Origin: Pseudomonas fluorescens
GTDB taxonomy: Bacteria; Pseudomonadota; Gammaproteobacteria; Pseudomonadales; Pseudomonadaceae
Length of the DNA: 36,927 bases
Assembly: GCF_018614775.1 (NCBI RefSeq)
Contig: NZ_JAGGOF010000029.1
Coordinates: forward strand, 33,100 to 70,026
Direction of reading: 5' to 3'
The notes beneath the pieces are model-generated. The model ran no database searches and was not told the origin of the DNA. It saw nothing but the letters and a program-made list of their open reading frames with translations. The position numbers were made by a program, and so were the translations under genes. Below, one piece after another: positions 1-7,500 of the stretch (its first letter is position 1; each line of letters begins with the position of its first letter).

Positions 1-17
1 AGCAGGCTCGCTCCCAC
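1..17. repeat. Partial REP element at window edge
   Basis: The first 17 bases match one arm of the REP palindrome found at 15719-15745 and 36110-36132 (core GCAGGCTCGCTCCCAC). The other half lies outside the window. It sits just beyond the end of the leftward Lrp-type gene, a usual position for these repeats. Confidence 0.7.
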
Positions 18-51
18 AGACGCGCTGATCTGTAGGAGCTAGTCGCAGGTT

Positions 52-513
52 TCAGACCGGCTGGCCCCGATCGATCTTGCTACTGAGGATGATCGAAGTG
101 GTGGTCTTCTCCACGCCATCCACGCTACCGATCTGGTCCAGTAATTGATCCAGTTGCTCCGGCGAATCCGTGCGCAGCCAGGCGACGTAATCAAACTCGC
201 CACTGACCGCACACAGCTGCTGGACCTGGGCCATGGCGCTCAAGCGCCGTAGCACGTCCTTGCCGGAGCGTGGTTGGACCTTGATGCCGACGTAGGCCTG
301 CAAGCCGCCGTCAATCAGCCGCTGACCCAGCCGCACGCCGTATCCGGTGATGACTTTGGTCTTCTCCAGCCTTGCCAGCCGCGAGGTCACGGTCGTCCGG
401 GCGATGCCCAATTGGCGGGCAAGCATGGCGACGCTTTCCCTGGCATTGATTTGCAGGGCCGCGATCAGTTGGCGGTCGATTTCGTCGAGGACAGGGGGGC
501 GGGTATCAGCCAA
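52..513 (-). CDS. Lrp/AsnC-family transcriptional regulator
   Basis: A 153-residue protein of the usual Lrp/AsnC size. An N-terminal winged helix-turn-helix (about residues 5-65: LDEIDRQL, then ARQLGIARTTVTSRLARLE) is followed by an RAM ligand-binding and oligomerisation domain (about 75-150, including VSGEFDYVAWL). Family members sense amino acids or related metabolites and act as DNA-binding multimers. The frame stays open to 654, but the start is placed at the TTG at 511-513: a GGAG lies 6 bases upstream, and homology to the family begins right there. It is 35 bp downstream of the large gene at 549-2939 on the same strand, so the two are probably co-transcribed. Ligand and targets cannot be read from the sequence. 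Confidence 0.88.
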   Translation of the reverse strand: MADTRPPVLDEIDRQLIAALQINARESVAMLARQLGIARTTVTSRLARLEKTKVITGYGVRLGQRLIDGGLQAYVGIKVQPRSGKDVLRRLSAMAQVQQLCAVSGEFDYVAWLRTDSPEQLDQLLDQIGSVDGVEKTTTSIILSSKIDRGQPV

Positions 514-548
514 GGAGGGCTCCGGCGTGGGCGTTGTTGGCGGACATG

Positions 549-2939
549 TTACAGGTTCTGTCGCTCGAAATAGCCGATGGCGGGCAACGTCAGTGCTCGC
601 CAGGCGGGGGCCAGGTGCGCTTGCGTAGTCCGCAGCCAGAAACCGTCCTGGCACACCAGCTGTTCAACGGGCAGTTTCAGCAAAGCGCCCAAGGATAACG
701 ATTGGATCGAACCCTGGTCCTTATCGTCCTCGGCGTCCCAGTCCCGCTCGAAACAGCGTACGTGCAATTGCTCGTTATCGAAGCTTTCAAACTGGGGTCG
801 ATTACCCAGCCATTGCGAATGCAGCCGAAGCGTGTGGTCCTGGGTGTCGAGCAACAACAATTGCCAGCCCCGGTAGTTTCCACACTGTTCTGTCACATCC
901 GTCCTCAGGCAGGTCAGGGCCAGATAGCGGCCATCCATCGACCAGATCATCGAGGGCGCCAGGCCGACAATCGCGCAGCCTGATGCCGTCAGCAGATGGC
1001 CTCCCAGTCGGGGCGTGTTGGCGCGAAGCCAACTGTCGGCATATTCCGTCTCGCTGCCAAACAACCAGGCGGCATCCTGATCGTCGGGGGCGGGCTGGAT
1101 GAAGTCACCTTCTGCGATGGCAACTTGCGGGCGATTCACCAGGCGCCAGGGAGGCACGCGGCAAAGCTGTGATTCTGCCACTTGCAGGTCCTCGGTGTTG
1201 TAGAACAGCCGGTACTGTTCGTCGGGACGGCAAAATGAAGCATCGGTACCGACCTGCGGCGCGGCCACGTTGAAGCGTTGCAGCGGGTGGCTGTCCAGGT
1301 CCTGACCAAGACGCCCGGCAACCACTGCCAGGCTCAGGCGACCGTCACGAAAATCCAGCAGCCGAGCCGCCCACATTGCCGGCCCGCCCAGCAGGCGTTG
1401 TTCCTTCACGTCCGCAACCACCGCATGGGTCGCTACCGTTGTTGACCCTTCAGAGGTCAGCAGCGCCAGGTAGCGCCCGCAATCCGAGACCCGATGATCC
1501 AACAGCCAGCTTCCTGGTAATCGCCAGTCACCGATCTGACAGCGATAACTACCAAGTCCTTCAGGGTTGTCGCGAAGCCAGATCAGATGAGCGCATACAC
1601 CGCCCAGCATCGGCTGTGTCTCGATGTACGAATCGCCGCGTCGACCTGAACTGTCCAATGGCATCGCAATGGCCATTCGGGTCAATTGAAACTCGGCGAC
1701 TTGCGCCCGCCCTTGGGCGTCATGACCGGTCTGGATCTCGGTATCACTGTGAATGCTGTCCAGGCGGTAGCCATACCGACCTGAGCCCGGGCGCGGGTAA
1801 TCGAGGTACGCCCCGATATGCACATGTTCCGCGTCGAGGCCGAGCAAATCGTGCCAATAGAACGACGGCTCGGCGTCACTTTTCAGCCAGGGCGCGGGCA
1901 GCACGCGCCAGCCTTTGTCGATCTGCCATAACCAGTACTGATCGCCGTCGGCATGATCGGCTTGCGCCTGGGCCAGGCACACCAGGCCACGTTGATCGTC
2001 GCTCCATATCAACGGTGCATCAGCGGCCATCAGCAGCCCCGATGGCTGCTCATCAACGCTGATGGCATAGCGCGGCGAAAGCAGGGGCGCCAGTGGTTGA
2101 GGCAGATCGCGAAAGGTCGGGGGCAACACAATGTTGCCCAGCAGGCAATGTTGGCCGTCCGCAGAGCGACGTTCGAACGTGGGCGCAACACTGTCGCAAT
2201 GCCAGCCGGGCTCCAGCCAAAGGTCTGCAACGGGGACGAGGTCGATAACGTTGGCCGTCTGTAATGCATCTTCCAATCGGGTTGTGCGGACACCGTTATC
2301 CACCAGCGGGCTATGGCGACCGCTCAACCCGTTGAGGTCAAACGTGTCCAACTCCCAGAGGTCACTCTCGGCGCAACGGTACAGCCGGCGTTGCTGGCGA
2401 TCGAGCACGACCAATCCCCAGCTTTGTCGGGACGGTACGGTTGCGGCGAAATAACGTCCGTCACTCGAGAACATCGATGAGGAACCTAGTCCTTGCAGCA
2501 GGACGCCGTCGGGGAACAGATAGTCGCAATATGTGGGACCTCCCATTGCGATTTCGCTGTGGTTGAACACCCGGATCGGCTCGCCCTCAGGCGTCAATTG
2601 CGGCTCGCCGCCACCCCAGGCGCTCGGCCCTTTGACAGGGGCGATTACCAGCCCAAGACGCCGCTCCCAGGTGCTGACACACGCCAGCCCACCGATGATC
2701 GCGGCGATCGCCGCCAGAATCCCCCACCACTCGGGCAACGCCCTACCGAGGCTGAAACCCAGGCCGAATACCGCGCCAATCATCAAGCGGGCAAGACCTC
2801 GAGCCGTTGCCAGGAAGCCCAGGCGCGCCGCAAGCCCCATCAACAGCCCAAAAAACAGCACTGTCGACAAGGCCAGCACAGGAGGCAGTACCGTGACGAA
2901 AAAAGCCGGCACCAGCAGGATGCTGAGCTGCCAGAACAA
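549..2939 (-). CDS. Unrecognised membrane-anchored protein, possible beta-propeller
   Basis: I do not recognise this 796-residue protein. Residues 5-88 are strongly hydrophobic and could form three or four membrane segments. The remaining ~700 residues are soluble and rich in Trp, Asp and Gly. A motif of the type S-x-D-G-R-Y-L/F-A-x-T occurs at about residues 159 and 667, each followed by W-x-L-x-x-LD-type strands; a shorter version (SDCGRYLAL) is near 485. This resembles blades of TolB/WD-like propellers and suggests an internal duplication. The earliest ATG/GTG/TTG start is the TTG at 2937-2939, without a good ribosome site. The frame is open further upstream with only rarer codons (CTG, ATT), so the N-terminus is uncertain. 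It ends 35 bp before the Lrp-type gene. Function unknown; a surface or periplasmic binding role is only a guess. Confidence 0.7.
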   Translation of the reverse strand: MFWQLSILLVPAFFVTVLPPVLALSTVLFFGLLMGLAARLGFLATARGLARLMIGAVFGLGFSLGRALPEWWGILAAIAAIIGGLACVSTWERRLGLVIAPVKGPSAWGGGEPQLTPEGEPIRVFNHSEIAMGGPTYCDYLFPDGVLLQGLGSSSMFSSDGRYFAATVPSRQSWGLVVLDRQQRRLYRCAESDLWELDTFDLNGLSGRHSPLVDNGVRTTRLEDALQTANVIDLVPVADLWLEPGWHCDSVAPTFERRSADGQHCLLGNIVLPPTFRDLPQPLAPLLSPRYAISVDEQPSGLLMAADAPLIWSDDQRGLVCLAQAQADHADGDQYWLWQIDKGWRVLPAPWLKSDAEPSFYWHDLLGLDAEHVHIGAYLDYPRPGSGRYGYRLDSIHSDTEIQTGHDAQGRAQVAEFQLTRMAIAMPLDSSGRRGDSYIETQPMLGGVCAHLIWLRDNPEGLGSYRCQIGDWRLPGSWLLDHRVSDCGRYLALLTSEGSTTVATHAVVADVKEQRLLGGPAMWAARLLDFRDGRLSLAVVAGRLGQDLDSHPLQRFNVAAPQVGTDASFCRPDEQYRLFYNTEDLQVAESQLCRVPPWRLVNRPQVAIAEGDFIQPAPDDQDAAWLFGSETEYADSWLRANTPRLGGHLLTASGCAIVGLAPSMIWSMDGRYLALTCLRTDVTEQCGNYRGWQLLLLDTQDHTLRLHSQWLGNRPQFESFDNEQLHVRCFERDWDAEDDKDQGSIQSLSLGALLKLPVEQLVCQDGFWLRTTQAHLAPAWRALTLPAIGYFERQNL

Positions 2940-3045
2940 ATCGAGGAACAGTCGGGGGAGGCTGGGGGTGGCGATGATGGGAATCTCGGTTAGGGATAGG
3001 GATGACAGGCTTGGGGGAGCGAGGCGGCTACCCTCTCAGAAACGC

Positions 3046-3067
3046 AAAAGCCGCGCAATGTGTGGCT
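3046..3067. repeat. Degenerate copy of the tRNA terminator core
   Basis: Bases 3046-3060 (AAAAGCCGCGCAATG) are identical to 4387-4401, which is part of the terminator of the tRNA at 4416-4492. The following bases (3061-3067) are a diverged match to the second stem arm, with G-T instead of G-C pairs. The two copies bracket the hipB/hipA block and are 1.34 kb apart in the same orientation. This may be a target-site or attachment duplication, or chance reuse of a common terminator sequence. Confidence 0.5.
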
Positions 3068-3088
3068 GTGGACGGTCGCGTCTCTGGG

Positions 3089-3144
3089 AGATGGACGAAA
3101 TAGATTTGTGCAACCGGATAGTTTTGTTTACGTTACATCCATCT
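3089..3144. promoter_or_regulatory. AT-rich control region upstream of hipB, possible operator
   Basis: The 70 bases before hipB are much richer in A and T than the surroundings. They hold a 7-bp inverted repeat, AGATGGA (3089-3095) and TCCATCT (3138-3144), and two similar direct motifs, TAGATTTGT (3101) and TAAATTTGT (3144). HipB-type antitoxins usually bind inverted repeats in their own promoter, so these are candidate half-sites. No clear -35/-10 pair was found. Confidence 0.3.
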
Positions 3145-3166
3145 AAATTTGTCGCGTATACCAGAC

Positions 3167-3418
3167 ATGGATTATTCTCTCATCACTGTACGGCTTGGTG
3201 ACCAGCTTCGGCAGCGCCGTCTGAATCGAGGCCTCACGCAGGTCAAGCTTGCCAGTCTGGCTGGTATTACCCGTCAGAAGGTTATTGCCATCGAGAAGGG
3301 GGACCTATCGGTAGGCATGGTTGCCTACGCTCGGGTTCTGGCCGCCTTGGACTGCGAACTCTCGGTAATTCCCGCTGCCATGCCCACGCTTGACGAAATC
3401 CACGGAGTGTTCGACTGA
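3167..3418 (+). CDS. hipB: HipB-like XRE-family antitoxin / repressor
   Basis: An 83-residue protein that is almost entirely a helix-turn-helix of the XRE/HipB type (RLGDQLRQRRLNRGLTQVKL, then AGITRQKVIAIEKG). In HipBA modules HipB binds and neutralises the HipA kinase and represses the operon. The ATG at 3167 is preferred: the in-frame TTG at 3149 would add only six residues before the conserved region. Neither start has a strong ribosome site. Its stop overlaps the next gene's start (TGATG at 3416-3420), the usual hipB-hipA coupling. Because hipA here is broken, this is probably now an orphan antitoxin that may persist as a stand-alone regulator. The AT-rich upstream region suggests horizontal acquisition. 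Confidence 0.8.
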   Translation: MDYSLITVRLGDQLRQRRLNRGLTQVKLASLAGITRQKVIAIEKGDLSVGMVAYARVLAALDCELSVIPAAMPTLDEIHGVFD

Positions 3419-4345
3419 TGACTGCCTTATTGCAAGTGGCAACGCCCGAAGGCAGCAGCGGTAAGCTCCTGGGCGGTGCTGGGCATTATCTGTTTCGTTA
3501 CCACGAAGAGGCAGCGGCGCAGGCGGCGATCAGTTTGCTGATGCCCGTACGGTTGGATGAGTACCGTCAACCGGACCTGCACCCCATCTTCCAGATGAAC
3601 TTGCCAGAGGGCTATGTCCTTGAGCAGTTGCGCAACCGCTTAGCCAAAGTAGCCTACGTCGATCCCATCTTGCTGTTGGCCTTATCAGGCAGCAGCTCTC
3701 CGATTGGGCGAGTGGCGGTCACCTCAGCGAGCGTCGATGCACTCTTGCGGCGTCAGGAGTTCCCCGGAGAAAAATTGGAGGAAATCCTGGCCTGGGATGG
3801 TGCGGAGGACATTTTTGCCGGTTTGGTCGATCGCTACATCTTGCGGGCCGGGATATCGGGTGTGCAGCCGAAGGTGCTGGTGCCCGAGCGTCAGGATTGT
3901 GCGCCACAGCGCTTCACCTCGAAAGCCTCAGACCTGATCATCAAAAGCGGTCGTGATGAGTTTGCTATTTGCCATTGTGACGTTGAGCTGCATAGTCGGT
4001 AACGGTGATGCTCACCTGAAGAACTTCGGGCTGTTGTATTCCGACCCAACCCAGCGTGACGCACGCTTGGCGCCTGCTTACGATATCGTCAACACAACGG
4101 CTTACATCCCCGGGGATGTATTGGCGCTGGATCTGGTTGGAAACAAGTCACTGTTCGCTTCGCGACAAGGCGTGCTGGACTTCGCTCAAGTCTGTGGTAT
4201 CGCCCAGCCAGAAAAAGTTATCCGCAGTCAATTGCAAGCACTGGAGCAGGTGTTGGCACGATCAACTGAGCTTTGTGAGCAGGCACCTGATGTGGTTGCT
4301 GCGATTCGCCACTCGGCGGAGCCGTTTATGAAAACCTTTGGCTGA
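3418..4345 (+). pseudogene. hipA: Broken HipA-family Ser/Thr kinase toxin
   Basis: Two HipA fragments lie in different frames. The first (3418 to about 3960) carries the N-terminal subdomain and the glycine-rich ISGVQPKV loop (residues 146-153), the place of the autophosphorylated Ser of HipA kinases. The second (about 3953-4345) starts abruptly with LLFAIVTLSCIVGNGDAHLK, the catalytic Asp/Asn motif, then YDIVNTTAY, the metal-binding Asp region. In full-length HipA about 150 residues separate loop and catalytic Asp; here only about 50 do. Roughly 100 core residues are therefore missing and the reading frame changes at the junction. One out-of-frame internal deletion explains both. The kinase should be inactive. 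The alternative, two separate small proteins, is less likely because neither piece is a complete domain. Confidence 0.82.
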
Positions 4346-4385
4346 TTCCTTACCTTGAGGCAGCCCAGGGTTTTCCCCTGACATG

Positions 4386-4410
4386 AAAAAGCCGCGCAAT
4401 GCGCGGCTTT
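4386..4410 (-). terminator. Rho-independent terminator after the tRNA
   Basis: A perfect 7-bp GC stem (GCCGCGC at 4391-4397, GCGCGGC at 4401-4407) has a 3-base loop. Read leftward it ends in five T (4386-4390). It lies a few bases past the tRNA 3' end and would also end transcripts coming from rmcA. It is also convergent with the end of the hipA remnant. Confidence 0.85.
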
Positions 4411-4415
4411 CAAAT

Positions 4416-4492
4416 TGGTGGGCCCACACGGACTCGAACCGTGGACCAAAGGATTATGAGTCCTCTGCTCTAACCAACTGAGCTATAGGCCC
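4416..4492 (-). tRNA. tRNA with CAU anticodon, probably tRNA-Ile2 (AUA-reading)
   Basis: A 77-base cloverleaf with the CCA encoded in the DNA, a 7-bp acceptor stem (GGGCCTA / TGGGCCC), a T-loop TTCGAGT and anticodon loop CTCATAA. CAU could be Met or Ile2. The C4-G69 and C5-G68 acceptor pairs are features I recall as recognition elements for TilS, which makes lysidine from the C34 of tRNA-Ile2. The anticodon arm and variable region (CTTTGGTC type) also resemble E. coli ileX more than elongator tRNA-Met. It would therefore decode AUA after modification. Automatic tools may label it tRNA-Met. Confidence 0.88.
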
Positions 4493-4506
4493 TCAGTAGG
4501 TCGCGG

Positions 4507-4535
4507 ATTATAGCGACGGTTTCTCGGCTGTGCTA
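4507..4535 (-). promoter_or_regulatory. Candidate promoter for the tRNA, inside the end of rmcA
   Basis: Leftward, a perfect TATAAT occupies 4507-4512, and TAGCAC (a weak -35) lies 17 bp upstream at 4530-4535. Transcription would begin near 4500, about 8 bases before the mature tRNA 5' end. The rmcA stop codon (TAA, 4508-4510) is inside the -10 hexamer. Confidence 0.55.
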
Positions 4536-7500
4536 TCCGAAAAATCCGATACGGTCATACGCAGAAACGTTGCGGCGAATTCCTCGGCGCACAGGGGCAG
4601 GCTGACGATGTAGCCCTGGATCTGTTCGCAACCTTCTTCGGCCAGGAATTGCTGCTGGGCCGGGGTTTCGACGCCCTCGGCGATGATGGTGAATTGCATG
4701 CTCCGACCCAGGGCGATGATTGCCCGCACGATGGCCGCGTCGTGGGGGTCGTCGGGCAGGCCGCGGACGAACGATTGGTCGATCTTGAGGATGTCCAACG
4801 GCAGGCGCTTGAGGTAGCTGAGGGAGGAGTAGCCGGTGCCGAAGTCGTCGATGGCCAGTTGCACGCCAAGCTTTTTAAGTTGGTGCAGCACCATCAGGGC
4901 TTCTTCGGCCTGGCTCATGATGAAATTTTCGGTAATTTCCAGTTGCAATAGACCGGGTTCGAGCTGGTTCTCCCGCAGCAGTTGTTCGATGCGCCCCAAC
5001 AGGTTGGGTTGGCGCAACTGGGCACCGGCCAGGTTGACTGAGAGTGGGCCGAGGCTTTCGTAGGTGCTGTTCCATTCGCACAGTTGCCGGCAGGCGCGCT
5101 CCAGTACCCAGTCGCCGATTTGCAGGATCATGCCGTTTTCTTCGGCCAGGGGAATGAAGTGTTCCGGTGGCACGTCGCCAAACGTCGGGTGGTACCAGCG
5201 GATCAGCGCCTCGGCGCCCACCAGGCGATTGTCGGCGAGGCTGATTTTCGGTTGGAAGGACAGTGACAACTCGTTGCGCTCGATCGCTCGCCGCAGTTCA
5301 TGCTCCAGGGCTACGCGCTCGCTGGCTTGGGCAGTGAGGTCGCGGGTGTAACTTTCCACCCGGTTGCGGCCCTTGGCCTTGGAGCGGTACATCGCTGCGT
5401 CGGCATTTTTGACCAGCGTGGCAACGTCGCAGCCGTCCTGTGGGTAAAGGCTGGTGCCGATGCTGGCACTGATGAAGAACTCATGTTCACCGGCCTGGAA
5501 CGGTGCGGCAAAACAGTTCAACAGTTTCAGGGCAATGTGCTCGGCATCGCTGGGCTGCTGCAGGCCGGGCAGCAGGATGATGAACTCATCACCGCCCAGG
5601 CGTGCCACGGTGTCGATATCGCGCAGTTGCTCACGCAGGCGCACGGCAATGCCTTTGAGCAGCAGGTCGCCGACCGGATGCCCGAGGCTGTCGTTGATGT
5701 GCTTGAAGCGATCCAGGTCCAGGAACAGCACCGCACCCTGTCCACCGTTTTCCTGCTGGTTGTTCAAGGCCGTCAGCAGGCGGCTTTCGAACAAGGTGCG
5801 ATTCGGCAGGCCGGTAAGCGGGTCATGGTGAGCCTGGTAGTCCAGCCGGGCCTGGGCATGCTTGAGGCTGGAGATGTCGGCAAATACGGCGACGAAATGG
5901 GTGATCTGTTGATCCCGATTGCGCACGGCGCTGATGGTCAACCAACTGGGGTACAACTCGCCATTCTTGCGCCGATTGGAAATCTCTCCCTGCCAGTGCC
6001 CCTCTGCCGTTAGCTGGTGCCACATCGCGGCGTAGAACGCGCTGTCATGCAGGCCGGAAGCCAGCAGGCGCGGCGTATGGCCCAGGGCTTCGGTTTCGCT
6101 GTAGCCGGTGATCTCGGTGAAGGCGCGGTTCACGGCGCTGATGTGTTGCTGCGTATCGGTGATCAACACGCCTTCGGCCGTGCTCTCGAACACGGTGGCG
6201 GCCTGTTGTAACTTTTCCTGCATCAGATGGCGTTCGGTGATATCGCGGGCGATGGTCAGCATGCAGTCTTCGTTGCCGATCGGCAGGGGGCGACTGGACA
6301 CCTCGCAGAGCCGGATCTGCCCGTCGTTGCGGCGGATATGGCAGCTGAAATCCCGCACGAAACCGTCTCGCTGCAGCAGGTCGAGCATCCGTTTGCGTTC
6401 ATTGAGGTTGACCCAGATACCCAGGTCCAGGGTCGAGCGATCCACCGACAAGGCGCTGTTGAAGCCGGTGATGCGACTGAACCCTTCGTTGACTTCAATC
6501 AGCAGGCCGTCGCTTTGCCGAGACAGCAACAGGCCATCCGGTGACGCGTGAAAAGCCTTGGCAAACTTCTCTTCGGAGGTTTGCAGTTGCTGTTGGGTCT
6601 CCTTGAGCTTGCTGATGTCGCGCACCACCACGACCAAGGCCGGCGTGGTATCGAGGTCAAACGGTTCGGCGGAGATGAGCCCGGTAAACACTTGGCCGTT
6701 GCTGCGGCGAAAAGGCATCTCCAGATTACGAATGCTGCCGGCCTGCAGGCGCTGCAGCAGACCTGGCCCCACTTCCTGGACGCCCCAGATGTCCAGGTCG
6801 GTCGCGGTCTGGCCCACCACTTCGGCTGCCCTCAGGCCAATCTGCTCTTCAAAAGCGGTATTGACCTCCAGCAGGCAGCCGTCCTGCAGGCGCGCGATCA
6901 CCAGGATGTCCGGGCACTGGCGGAATACCGAAGCGAACTTCTGCTCCGAGAGGCGCAGTGCTTCTTCGATACGCTTGGCTTCGCTGATGTCGATCATCAA
7001 CCCGCGCATCACGGGCTCATGCCCGTGCTCGATCAGGCTGACGATGTCGCGCACCCACAGGCAGCGACCGTCTGCCGTGAGCACGCGATAATCGATGCAA
7101 TGATCACGGCCGGCGAGCAGCTCTTCATTGCAATAGGTCTCGGCGCGGGTCAGATCCGCCGGATGAATAATGTTGCGCCAGAACCCCGGGATCAGCCAAT
7201 GGCCGAGAGGGTAGCCGAGTAGTTCTTCGGCATGAGGCGACACGTAGCTGTAGGTGAAATCACTGACGCTCGCCTCCCAGGCAATGGCCGACAGGCTTTC
7301 CACCAAACCACGGTAATGGTATTCGCTGCTGCGCAGCTCCTGTTCCAGTTCGACCCGGCGGGCGATTTCCGAGCTGAGGCGACGGTTGATGCGAATCACC
7401 ACCGCCAGGATACCGACCAGAAGGAGCAGCGCAGGCAGGCCGTACACCACCAGGTCGGACCAGAACTGCCGATAGTCATGCACGTTGCCGACCCATTTTC

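Noticed and set aside
4416..4492. tRNA-Met (elongator) from the CAU anticodon
   Set aside because: Acceptor-stem pairs and the anticodon arm fit tRNA-Ile2 better; Met remains a minor possibility.
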